Shown here: piece by piece, positions 10,345-22,125 of the stretch
Numbering within the stretch: position 1 is the stretch's first letter
Layout: every line of letters begins with the position of its first letter
Notes under the pieces: generated by a model
Seen by the model: the letters and a program-made list of their open reading frames with translations, nothing else
Told to the model about the DNA's origin: nothing
The model's database searches: none
Made by a program: the position numbers and the translations under genes
Assembly: GCA_034509735.1 (NCBI GenBank)
Contig: JACGWO010000005.1
Location: 15,675,264-15,739,263 of the forward strand
From: Sesamum alatum
Taxonomy: Eukaryota > Streptophyta > Magnoliopsida > Lamiales > Pedaliaceae
Reading direction: 5' to 3'
DNA: 64,000 bases

Positions 10345-12146
10345 ATCTACATTAATGAAAATGTAAAGCAGAAATTAGCAGATGATGGTAATATCATTGT
10401 TCAAGTTGAAGACTTGGTCTTTTAGTCTTTAACCCTCCCACTATTTATACGAAAGTCCGCCACTCTCAAGCGGAGTTTCGGTAAATCATTTCCTAGTGGG
10501 CTTGGGATCCACAAGCGTAATCTCCATGCCCCGCTTTTACGATTCACATGAAGAAGACCTTGTGGGAGATATCCAATATGATTCTCATCCAATGAGATTC
10601 CCAAGATATTTTGCCTCACCTATTCACATGGTCCGAGGACTCCAAGCGAACCATGTTACTCAGTGTTGGGCCCGACCCATCAACCAAATCATGCCTCAAA
10701 CTGTCGCCCCCCACGACTCGTGAGACAGGGAAACAGCGAGCGCAGTCTTTTTGTTCACAACAATAGTGCAGCTTTCCCTTAGTCCAAGTGTGCCACGACT
10801 CGTGAGACCACACTTGGGTAGTGGTAGCTTCCTCACCACATTGCTGTGGATGGAAGGCTCGGACAGACCAAAATACCATTTTGATCCAAGTCCGTTCTGG
10901 GCCTAATATTTAATTTGGTCCAACCAAATGAGAGTTTGTGTGTGACGAGACCTCATCACATTATTGTGTTTCAGCATGCATAAATATCCAATATTTAAAG
11001 CGATAAATAAAAAACGCCGCATGCATAAAACATAGCATACCCCTGTTAGGATGATCACAAGCCCAACCTATGCGAACCACTGAGCCCGCAGTGAGTCTAT
11101 GGTCTGTCTAGGGTGGTCCTAAATTATTACAATAGTAATATACCCATTGTCATTCCAATGGGCCTTGTAGTGCTCTTGTTTCACGCCTTGATGCTCCTCC
11201 TTAGGGTCTCCGACTCCAATTGCTTGTTAAAATTGAAACCTCAACAATCCTATCTACTCTCATTACAACTGAAAGTAATACATCAGTAATAAAGAAAACA
11301 AGCCTTAACATCATGAGGCTGAAAATACGAGAGATAATAGTCCCAAAAATAAGAGGCACGCAGGCCCCACCCAACAGAAAATAAATAAACATTCATTCAT
11401 CCATACACAAGGTCTAGGGCTTTGTGATCATCCCATGTTGATTCCATCAACTCACATATAACATAATTATTCCAAATAATCATGCAATAAAACCAATGGA
11501 TATTCCAAATATCCAAGTGATGTCCAACATCACAAAAGCATAAAACATATAAATAATATGCAAAATTCAAATTTCAAATTTAATGGACATTTTACACAAT
11601 GCATCCAATGCATGTATTAATCCCTAATTAATTAAGCAAATTTAATTCAAGGAATAATCCAATTATCCCAAAACAAAAAATGCAAAATTAACATATTTTC
11701 AGAATATCGTGCAGAAAATACAGAAAAATAAATTTTCCGGAAAAAGTCGAAAAACGGCACAAAACGGCCCAGCCGTTGGGCTGGCCGGCCGGCCGCGCGC
11801 ACAGAGCAGCGCGCTGGCCCTCGGCCAGCTGCGACCGGCTGCGCACAGCACACGCGCGCGCCCCTGCGCGCGCGCAGGCGGGCACTGCCGGCCCGACCAA
11901 AATTTTTTTATTTTTTATTTTTTTGTGTTTTTCAAAACTATTTCAGCACAATAACATTAATATTATTCTTAAAATAAGCTTGCAATTTTAGATCCAATCT
12001 AACAAAATTAAGCATGCCAAAAGTCCATTAAATCCAAATAATTGAATCATCATATTATTCATATATTTATGTAATCTAACATGCCAATAAAGCCGTTTAA
12101 ACGCAAGTAGATCATGCCAAACACATAGATCTATGCCCCTTACATC
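10345..12146 (-). other. T3 leader
   Basis: 1.8 kb without a conserved reading frame. It carries palindromes CACGACTCGTG at 10712-10722 and 10794-10804, the ACTGAGCCCGCAGT hairpin core near 11077-11094, and a short GC block (11764-11898). The rest is AT-rich and aligns with the T4 and T9 leaders. Confidence 0.8.
11764..11898. repeat. GC block in T3 leader
   Basis: About 135 bp, starting GGCCCAGCCGTTGGGCTGG and ending TGCCGGCCCGACC, with GCGCGC runs. Same position as the 585-bp block of T1 but less than a quarter of its length. Confidence 0.8.
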
Positions 12147-12166
12147 GAACCGGGCTCTAATACCAC
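12147..12166 (-). other. Primer-binding site of T3
   Basis: Minus strand TGGTATTAGAGCCCGGTTCG; one change (C to T) from the T1 site. One base separates it from the LTR. Confidence 0.9.
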
Positions 12167-12167
12167 T

Positions 12168-14398
12168 TGAAGGACAAGCGGATCCGCCCGGGAGCGCGAG
12201 CGGAAGCGAGAAAGGCGAGAAAGTGCGTAAATTTAAATCAAATTCAAAATACGCGAATCCCAAGGGGTGTACCCTTGGGTGCTCAACTGGGCGTTCGATG
12301 TAGGATGTGTAAATATTAAAACATATATTTAAACACATAGGGCATAGATATACAAATGAAATCAATTAAAGCGTAATAAACCGTTACCTTTGATTGTTTA
12401 GCGTATGCTCCCGGCTACTAGCGTTGTTCCTTCTCCAGAATGCTCACGAAACCCAAACGTATGGATTCTCAAAAGGTGATCCACACCACACCGGAAGAAA
12501 CACACGTTCTTCTTGCTAGAAAAGAACGGGTTTAGGAAGGAATCGGTTTAAGAGAAAAACACTATGAATTAGTGTTCTCTTAAACTTACTTTGTTCTTCT
12601 TCTTGATTCAAAATCAAGTGAAGAACACAAGTGTAAGAGAGGGAGGGAGCACGAAATTTTGAGAGAGAGGAGAGGATTTTTGTCTTCTCTTTTTCCTAGA
12701 AAAAGATGAATAATGAATCACTTATGCTAGGTGTTGTATATACTCCTATATATATATACATAATTAATGTGATTATTGAAATGTGTCTAGGTTCATCCAA
12801 GGATGTCTAGATTCATTCCAATCAATCACCATCAATTCTTCAATCAAGCCTACCAAAATTTATGGTATGATCAAATCATACCAAAAAGGAAGAGCTTGAT
12901 TGGAGTTGATTTGTCTCTTTCCAAAAGAGACAAGTCAACATACCACCTAGCATGAAACATGGCTGATTTTGCTTCCTCCAAGGGAGCATGTCGGCCATGT
13001 TTAATTAAGGGAAGAAGTCCAACTTCTTCTTATTCCAAATTAGGAATTATTTCTCCTCTCGGGTATAATTTAACGGACCGAGTTTTATCGTAATCCAATT
13101 ACGACGAACTCAACATTAAATCTAATTTAATGTCCATTTAAATTATTCCCGTTGGTCTTTTAATCCAATTAAAAGATCCAACGTCTCAACATCTCAACTT
13201 TCCATATTTAATCAAAAATCCAATTTACCGATTAAATGAAAGCCCGATACAGTATCGGCCCGTCCATCCAATGTACTTTCCCTTAAGTAATCTAATTACT
13301 TATTTTATCCTTCGAGATTGACTCCAAGTCGATCTCTCAACCTCCTCGGTGATTTGTGTGTGACCCTTTAGGTTCACCCTCAGCTAGACTTGGGCCCGTG
13401 TCCCACAAGGGCCCGTTACCATGGGTGGCCGTCTAGCAACGGTCCGTGGCACTAGAGACTAGGTGAATTGGCGTGAACATTTAGGCGCCGATTCCGTACG
13501 GGTACGATCCTTCCGTCTACCGTCTCCCGGCCTTAGTCTAGGGTATGGAATTAGGCGTCGGTTCCCATCCTTGACTAGGCATCTATGCTTAATACTCGAG
13601 ACCACGTATGCTTCATTGCGTCGACACAGGAAACCATTCCCTGTTCGACCAACCACTGTGGCCACAGCTTCAAACAGCATGTACGTGTCTCCGAGTGCAT
13701 AGGAGATACCTCTGTCATATACTGACAGGGGACGGATCCTCTTCTTGGAATCCACCGTCCTCACTACACATTCCGACTGCACTGGACAAGGCTTATAATG
13801 ATCATCTTACAGAATGATCACCTCTCGCCAGATCCAAGATACAGCTGTCCTGTGCACGTGACTGCCATGATTCCTCAAGTCTGAGGATTACTCCCGTACT
13901 ATCGGAACCGGGGAATCCAATCATACGGACCAAGCCTCCAAGGCTTCCATATGATGATCCCCGCGAGTCGGTCCAGTCGGCTCGACCCCAGTCGACCAAC
14001 CCATCAAGATCGTGTAGGCGTCCCACGCCTGTTGCCGATGAAACACGGCACTCATCCAATGAACACGACTCTTGATGCAAGTCTCAATAGGACTCTCGAT
14101 GCCCTGTCTCGAGGTCCTCGACTTGGAACGTTTCAGACCCAACTCTTAATCAGTTGGTTTCATGACCACCATCCAATGCGTGGCCCAACTGCACGAGTTG
14201 TTATCCATGGTCTGTGGGCTTTGTTGCGATATAAGTTAAACACCGTTTTAACAAATGTAAAGTGAGCACAACAAAGTAGGTACCAATAGTGACGAACACT
14301 CACTTTATTCATCACATAATAATATTACATTCACATCAAGTTGTCGGATAGGTTACAAATTGCCAAACCCATTGGCTTTCGGGTCACCTATTCCAACA
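12168..14398 (-). repeat. 5' LTR of T3 (family Y)
   Basis: 2,231-bp LTR, TGAAGGACAAGC ... CCTATTCCAACA in + orientation. It contains a TATA-rich stretch (about 12735-12760), CT-rich tracts, the family Y hairpin GGGCCC...GGGCCC (13392-13414) and the invariant CCGTTACCATGGGTGGCC. An open frame at 13459-13782 (minus) recurs in other family Y LTRs but opens on GTG and is not taken as a gene. Confidence 0.93.
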
Positions 14399-14786
14399 AC
14401 GAGTCGTGGAGGTAGCAGTGGGTCTATGATTTGGTCGATTGGGTCGGGTCTAACGCCCAAATAACGTGATTCGCTTGGAGTCCTCGGGATCACGTGAAAG
14501 GGTGAGGCAATTATCTTGGGAATCTCGTGGAACGAGAATGGTATGATATACCTCCCACAGGATTCTTCCCATGCGAATTGTAAAAGCGGTATGGGAAAAT
14601 CGCTGTAGATCCCAAGCTTACTAGGAAAGGAAATTTCCCGAAAACAACGTTTCAGAGTATCGTGTTTTTGTATAAATAGTGGGAGCATTAAATGACTAAA
14701 GTCCAAGCATTTAATTATTTATCAAAACCTTCATCTTTTAAAATTCTGTTGATCGTTGTTCTGTTATTTTAAATGTAGATTTGAAA
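14399..14786 (+). other. T2 leader, gag-proximal part
   Basis: Matches, in reverse complement, the T1 leader 6694-7077: starts at the palindrome, passes the block with GGGAGGTATA-like and CACTATTTATAC sequences, and ends at gag. The GC block and PBS-proximal part are not here; a remnant may lie at 10068-10302. Confidence 0.85.
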
Positions 14787-15660
14787 ATGTCCAAGAACCC
14801 ATTATCAACCATACTTGAGACCAACAAGTTTAATGGAACCAATTACAACGACTGGTTGCGCAATTTGAGGATAGTCCTCGATTATGAGAACCAAGGCTAT
14901 GTCATGGACGAGCCGTTCCCTAGGACCCTACCGGAAGGATCCATGCCAGAAGAATGTGAGATGTTCGAGACTTGGCATAACGATAACCGAAAAGTCCGTA
15001 GCATCATACTTGCCTCTATGACGAATGAGATTCAGAAGCAGTATGAAAGGCTAGACGATGTCCCTTCCATTATGGCTCGCCTGAAGGATTGCTATGCAGT
15101 CCCGGACCGGCATACTAGGTATGTCACGACGAAGGCGTTCTTTGGAACTAAAATGACCGAAGGATCCTCTGTACAAGAGCATGGGGTCAAGATGCTTACC
15201 TTGGTGGAAAAGCTCGAGGACCTCAAGGCAGGGCTCGATAACGAGACGTACATAGATATGATCCTTCAGTCTCTCCCACCCTCCTTCGACCAATTCATTG
15301 TTAACTACAACATGAACACACTTGAGAAGGGTATTCATGAGTTAATCAATATGTTGGTGCAATACGAGGCAACGACTAAAAAGTCTACGCCGTCGGTATT
15401 GTTTCGAGATGCTTCAACTTTCAAGACGAAAGACAAGGGTGCCGGACGTTGGAAAAGGAAGAAGGGAAAGGGAAAAGCCGTCAATGCAGCTACCAACACT
15501 AAGAGTGTTCCCATTGTCAAAGTGGGGAAGGCAAAGGAAAAGGGAAGGTTGACTCAAAGCAACAGTCGAGGGCATATGACATATGTATCAACTGCTGTGA
15601 GAAAGGGCATTGAAAGAGGGATTTCCCCAAACTCCTCTCCAAACACTGTATCTTTATGAT
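14787..15660 (+). pseudogene. gag: T2 gag
   Basis: ATG at 14787 (MSKNPLSTILETNKF). About 250 codons align well with T1 gag, including KMTEGSSVQEHG, where T1 has its stop. A frameshift near 15545 (after GKAKEKG) destroys the zinc knuckle: the CINC and CREK residues are read out of frame until a stop at 15658. Gag N-terminal folding may be kept but RNA binding is lost. Confidence 0.9.
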
Positions 15661-17568
15661 TAAGGTTAACATGGTTACTAACACTGCCTCTTGGGTATTA
15701 GATACCGGCTATGGAGCTCACATTTGAAATGATTTGCAAGTGCTGAAAAGAAGCAGAAAACTGAGTAGCGGGGACATGATCCTAAAGCTTGGGAATGGCA
15801 AGGCCATCTCGACAGAAGCAGTAGGATCCGCCACTCTAGTAGTTAGTGATCGCATTAGCATAGAATTAGAGCAAGTTTATTTTGTACCTAGCATGATTAG
15901 AAACATCATTTCCATTCCGTTGTTAGACAATAGTGGATATGAGTTTATAATCAATAAAAATTACTTTTATTTGATGAGGTGTGGAATTGCTCATCTGCTT
16001 GGTACGCTTAATAACGGCCCTATATCTTGCAACAAACAAAATTCGTTCTAAACTCTCAACACAAACGTAAAATAGATAATAATGGGAATGCACAACTGTA
16101 GCACACTAGGCTAGGTCACATTTCCCAAGATAGGATGAAGAAATTAGTAGACTCAAAAAACCTAGAGGTAGGGGACTTGATTGAGCTACCAACTTGCGAA
16201 TCCTGTCTAAGAGGGAAAATGAGCAAGAGGCCCTTTGTAGGACAAAGCAGGCTTGCCATAGGTCTGTTGGACTTGGTCCATACCGACGTAATGTAGACCA
16301 CTAATGACACAGGCCCGAGGTGGGTTCTCCTACTTCATAACCTTCACCGATGATCGTTCACGGTATGGTTATGTATACCTGATGAGGTACAAGTCTAAAT
16401 CTCTTGAGAGGTTTAAAGAATTCACACTTGAAGTTGAGAACCAAACCGGCTGCAAAATTAAAGTCCTACGGTCAGACCGAGGTGGTGAGTACCTTAGTAC
16501 TGAGTTCCTGAATTATCTTAAAGAAAATGGTATAATCTCTCAATGGACACCTCGGGGAACACCACAGTTAAATGGGGTCTCTGAAAGGAGGAATCGAACC
16601 CTGTTGGACATGGTTCGATCCATGATGAGTTTTACCAAATTGCCCTTGTCCTTTTGGGGCTACGCATTGGAGACTGCGGCCAAGTTGTTAAATTTGGCGC
16701 CAACCAGCGTATTGACCTAAACGCCATATGAAATATGGCATGGCAAGCCTGCGTCCTACAACTACTTGAGAGTGTGGGGTAGCCCCACATACGTCACGAA
16801 GCTAGTGGGAGACAAGCTAGAATCAAAGTCTAGTTTATGCAGGTTCGTTGGATACCCCAAGGAAACTGCAGGTTATTATTTCTATGACCCCTTGGAACAA
16901 AAGGTATTTGTTTCAATGAACGCAGTGTTCTTGGAACAAGGCTTTCCAGAGGATATCCAACCTGTTGAACTGATCCTTGAGGAGTCAAGTGATGGAAATC
17001 AGTCATTAGTGGATGCCGCGGATTCCTCACTTAGAGGATTCAGGATAGATATTAGAGGGCTGACCAACCTCGAGAAGTCCAGCATGCTAGGCATGAAGGA
17101 TGACCTCAAAGAAGGGCCAGCCTTGGTACTTGAACCGCCGGCTCCAATACAGTCAGCGCCCACAGTCACCACTAACGTTCCCATTCTCCGTAGGTCAGCT
17201 ACAGAGTCCCAACCTCCGGTGAGATACGGCTTTTTGAACACGACCAATCTATTGGATAAGGATCCTAAGATATACGGGGAAGCGATGTTTGACATTGACT
17301 CTGGGAAATGGCTTGAGGCCATGAAAACCGAAATGGACTCCATGAATCAGAACCAAGTCTGGACACTTGTAGACCCGCCCAAAGGGGTTAAGCCAGTTGG
17401 CTGTGAATGGGTCTATAAGCGCAGGGTAGTAGCAAAAGGGTACACTCAACGACCCAGGGTCGATTTTGAGGACACCTACTCGCCGGTAGCCATAGCTAAG
17501 TCCATTCGGATCCTGCTTGCCATAGCAGCATGGTAAGACTATGAGATATGGCAGATGGACGTGAAAAC
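15661..17568 (+). pseudogene. pol: T2 protease, integrase and partial RT
   Basis: Protease DTG is present but its next Cys is Tyr (DTGYGAHI) and a TGA follows at once. Integrase has SDRGG and SERRN, but the HTD segment is followed by a stop (about 16290), and another stop interrupts APTSVLT (about 16720). RT keeps WVYKR but lost about 15 residues before VAKGYTQR, has a stop at AIAAW, and ends at MDVKT because T4 is inserted. It cannot make enzyme. Confidence 0.9.
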
Positions 17569-19780
17569 TGAAGGACAAGCGGATCCGCCCGGGAGCACGA
17601 GCGGAAGCGAGAAAGCGAGAAAAGTGCGTAAATTTAAATCAAATTTAAATAAACGAATCCCAAGGGGTGTAGCCTTGGGTGCTCAACCGGGCATTTGATG
17701 TAGAATGTGTAAATATTAAAAACATATATTTAAACACATAGGGCATAGATATATAAAATAAATCAATCAAAGCGTAAAGATACATTTACCTTCGATTGTT
17801 TAGCGTATGCTCCCTGCTACTTGCGTTGTTCCTTCTCCGGAATGCTCACGAAATCAAAACGTATAGATTCTCCAAAGGTGATCCAAACCATACTGGAAGA
17901 AACACACGTTCTTCTTGCTAGAAAAGAACGGGTTTAAGAAGAAATCGGTTTAAGAAAAGAGCACTATCAATTAGTGCTCTCTTAAACTTACTTTGTTCTT
18001 CTTCTTGATTCAAAAACAAGTGAAGAATACAAGTGTGAGAGAGGGAGAGAGGCCGAGAGTTGAGAGAGAGGACAGGGATTTTTTGTCTTCTCTTTTTCCT
18101 AGAAAAAGATGAATAATGAATCACTTATGCTTGGTGTTGTATATTCTAATATATATACATAATTAATGTGATTATTGGAATGTGGCTAGGTTCATCCAAG
18201 GATGTCTAGATTCAATCCAATCAATCACCATCAATTCTTCAATCAAGCCTACCAAAATTTATGGTATGATCAAATCATACCAAAAGGGAAGAGCTTGATT
18301 GGAGTTGATTTGTCTCTTTCCAAAAGAGATAAGTCAACATACCACCTAGCATGAAATATGGCTGATTTTGCTTCCTCAAAGGGAGCATGTCGGCCATGTT
18401 TAAATAAGGAAAGAAGTCCAACTTCTTCCTATTCCAAAATAGGAATTATTTCTCCTCACGAGTAAATTTAACGAACCGGATTTTATCGTAATCCAATTAT
18501 GACGAACCCAATATTAAATCCAATTTAATGTTCATTTAAATTATTCTCGTTGATCTTATAATCCAATTAAAAGATCTAATGTCTCAACATCTCAACTTTT
18601 CATATTTAATCGAAAATCCAATTTACCGATTAAACGTCGGCCCGTCCATCCAATGGACTTTCCCTTAAGTAATCCAATTAGTTATTTATCCTTCGAGATT
18701 GACTCCAAGTCGATCTCTCAACCTGCTCGGTGATTTGTGTGTGACCCTTTAGGTTCACCCTCAGCTAGACTTGGGCCCGTGTCCCACAAGGGGCCGTTAC
18801 CAATGGTGGCCGTCTAGCAATGGTCCATGGCACTAGAGACTAGGTGAATTGGCATGAACATTTAGGCGCCGATTCCGTATGGGTACGATCCTTCCGTCTA
18901 TAGTCTCCCGGCCTTAGTCTAGGGTATGGAATTGGGCGTCGGTTCCCATCCTTAACTAGGCATCTATGCTTAATACTCGAGACCACGTATCCTTCATTGC
19001 GTCGACACAGGAAACCATTCCCTGATCGACCAACCACTATGCCACAGCTTCAAACAGTGAACGTGTCTCCGAGTGCATAGGAGATACCTCTGTCACATAC
19101 TGACAGGGGACGGATTCTCTTCTTGGAATCCAGTGTCCTCGTTACACAATCCGACTGCACTGGATAAGGCTTATGATGATCATCTTACAGAATGATCACC
19201 TCTCGCCAGATCCAAGATACAGCCGTCATGTGCATGCGACTGTCCTGATCCCTCAAGTCTGAGGATTACTCCCGTACTATCAAAACCGGGGAAAATCAAT
19301 CATACTGACCAAGCCTCCAAGGCTTCCATATGATGATCCTCGCGAGTCAATCCAGTCGGCTCGACCCCAGTCGACCAACCCATCAAGATCGTGTAGGCGT
19401 CCCACGCCTGTCGCCGATGAAGCACGACACTCATCCACTGAACACGACTCTTGACGCAAGTCTCAATAGGACTCTCGATGCCCTGTCTCGAGGTCCTCGA
19501 CTTGGAACGTTTCAGACCCAACTCTTAATCAGTTGGTTTCATGACCACCATCTAATGCGTGGCTCAACTGCACGAGTTGTTTAACCATGGTCTGTGGGCT
19601 TTGTTGCGATATAAGTTTAAACACCGTTTTAACAAATGTGAAAATGAGCGCAACAAAGTAAGCACCAGAAGTGACGAATACTCATTTTATTCATCACATA
19701 ATAATATTACATTTACATCAAGCTGTCAGATAGGTTACAAATCGCCAAACCTATTGGCTTTCTGGTCACCTATTCTAACA
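17569..19780 (-). repeat. 3' LTR of T4 (family Y)
   Basis: 2,212-bp LTR from TGAAGGACAAGC to TATTCTAACA. TATA-rich region near 18137-18155; family Y hairpin near 18775 has a mutated right arm (GGGGCC). The invariant block is kept with small changes. Confidence 0.93.
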
Positions 19781-19796
19781 ATCTCCCACTTGACTT
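19781..19796 (-). other. Polypurine tract of T4
   Basis: Minus strand AAGTCAAGTGGGAGAT directly next to the 3' LTR, as in T1. Confidence 0.8.
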
Positions 19797-19799
19797 AAA

Positions 19800-22125
19800 G
19801 CCAATGACCCATTGACCTCAAACCTCTTATTCAGATGGTGAGTTTGGGCAACTTGCTACATGGGCTTAGCAAGTAGATCTGCTATGTTTTCTGCGGAGCT
19901 GACTAGGTCCAACTGAACGTCAATCCTGCTATCCATCTTTCTAAGTAGATGGTAGCGTCTAAGAATACGCTTGGATCGTGATGAGATCTCGGTTCCTTTG
20001 CTAGTGCTATCGCCCCGTTGTTATCATAAAAGATAATTACAGGCTTAGCAATGCTAGGTACTACAACCAACCCTTGGATGTAGCTAATCAACCAAACCAC
20101 TCCTTAGCAGCTTCCAAAGCCGCTATGTATTCAAAACTCTATGGTGGAGTCCACCGTGATAGTCTGTTTGGAACCCTTCCAAGCAACCACGCCACTATTT
20201 AGTCTAAATACAAAACCAAACTAAGACTTGACATGATCATCATCCGACTGGAAGCTAGTGTCGCTATAACTTTCCAGTATCAACTCTCCACCGTCGTAGA
20301 TCAAGAACATATCCTTAGTCCTTTTTAGGTACTTCAGGATAGTCTTGACTGCACTCCAGTGCGCCTCTCCGGCACACGACTGATATCGAATTGTTACGCT
20401 CAAAGTGAAAGCCACATCAGGTCTAGTGCACTGAACTGCATACTGTATGCTGCCTACGGCTGAAGCATAGGGGATGTCCAACATCAGTTTAAGCTTCTCA
20501 TCAGTCTTAGGAGACTGCTTCTTGGATAACTTAATTCCATGTCTCATAGGAAGGAATCCTCGTTTTGAGTTCTCCATCTTGAATCTCTTCAAGACTTTCT
20601 CAATATACGACGACTGGGCCATTCCTAACATCCTTCTAGATCTATCCCTGTAGATCTTGATGCCAAGGATGTAGGATGCATCGCCCATATCCTTCATGGA
20701 GAATTCCGTTGTCAACCAAGCTTTAGTGGTACCCAACATCTTAGCATCATTCCCAATGAGCAAGATGTCATCCACGTAAAGCACCAGAAAACGCAACTGA
20801 GCTCCCACTGATCTTCTTGTATACACAAGGATCGAACTCGTTCTTGATGAAATCATATCCGTATGACTTCATCAAAACGTATTTTCCAACTTCGGGAAGC
20901 TTGTTTGAGGCCATAGATGGACCTTTGGAGACGGCAGAACTTCTGCTCTTCTCCAACAGTTGTGAAACCTTCTGGCTGATCCATATAGATCTCTTCCTCT
21001 ACGAAACCGTTGAGGAAGGCCGTTTTCACGTCCATCTGCCATATTTCATAGTCCTACCATGCTGCTATGGCAAGCAGTATCCGAATTGACTTGGCCATTG
21101 CTACGGGCGAGTAGGTTTCCTCAAAATCGACCCCGGGTCGCTGAGTGTAACCTTTCGCCACAAGCCTGGCTTTGAAGGTTGTAATCTCCCGTCAGCTCCA
21201 AGCTTACGTTTGTAGACCCATTTACACCCTACGGGTTTTACCCATTTGGGTGGGTCTACTAGGGTCCAAACCTTGTTTGTACCCATCGAGTCCATCTCGA
21301 ATTTCATGACCTCAAGCCATTTGTCCGAATTGATGTCCGACATCGCTTCTCCGTACGTCTTTGGATCATTATCCAACTGACCGGTCAGGCCCAGAAATCC
21401 ATACCTATCAGGTGCATGGGATACTCTGGCCGACCTACGGAGGACTAGGAACAATATCAGTGGGAACTACTGGCTCAGATGTCACTGTCACCTCATGGGG
21501 TGCCTCACTTGATTCCTCAAGGAGCACCTCATCGCATTGACTATCCGATGGAAAACCCTTTTCCAAGAACACTGCGTTTCGCGAGACAAAAACCGTTTTC
21601 TCAGAGGGATCATAGAAATAATACCCCGTAGTTTCTTTCGGATAGCCGATGAACCTGCATAAACTAGACCATGGGTCCAGTTTATCTCCCACTAATCTCT
21701 TGACATATACGGGGCAACACCACACTTTCAAGTATTTATAGGATGCAGATTTGCCATGCTATATCTCATATGGCGTCTGGGATACCGTCTTAGATGGCGC
21801 CAAGTTCAAAACTTTGACCGCCGTCTCAAGGGCGTATCCCCAGAAGGAAAGGGGAAGTCGGTAAAACTCATCATGGATCGGACCATGTCCAACAAGGTCC
21901 GATTCCTCCTTTCAGACACACCATTAAGTTGTGGTGTTCCAGGAGGGGTCCACTGAGAGAGAATCCCATTCTCTTTTAGATAATCAGTAAACTCACCACT
22001 CAAATACTCTCCACATCAGTCCGACCGAAGGGCTTTGATCTTTCGACCGGTTTGGTTCTCTACTTCAAGTCTGTATTCTTTAAACCTTCTAAAAGCTTCA
22101 GACTTGTACCTCATTAGGTAAACAT
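19800..22125 (-). pseudogene. pol: T4 RNase H, RT and integrase C-terminal part
   Basis: Reading leftward from 22125: integrase core after SGEFTDYLKENG with SERRN, C-terminal RLVGDKL and SRNAVFLEKGF, RT with VYKRKLG, DVKTAFLNGFVEEEIYM (first RT Asp) and YVDDILLIGND, RNase H with YSDTSF and YDNNGAI. Several frameshifts break it: near 21450, 21180, 20870, 20225 and 20110. Motif residues are mostly present, so decay is recent in each segment. It is split from the rest of integrase by solo LTR S1 at 22126. Confidence 0.88.

Larger units (their letters stand above)
10301..14398 (-). mobile_element. T3: 5' half of a family Y element
   Basis: Minus-strand element with only a gag start, leader, PBS and 5' LTR. 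Everything downstream of gag codon 14 or so is lost at the joint near 10302. The right end is an exact LTR end (CCAACA at 14398) followed by ACGAG of T2 leader, so T3 was inserted in T2; the duplicate ACGAG on the left is gone. Confidence 0.88.
14399..17568 (+). mobile_element. T2: family X gag-pol fragment, + strand
   Basis: Starts inside the leader (its palindrome ACGAGTCGTG lies at the T3 insertion point) and ends in RT at GACGTGAAAAC, where T4 begins. Both flanks were therefore interrupted by family Y insertions. Its expected RT remainder is not found on the right of T4. The coding sequence has stops and frameshifts throughout and is the oldest-looking gag-pol after T5. Confidence 0.88.
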
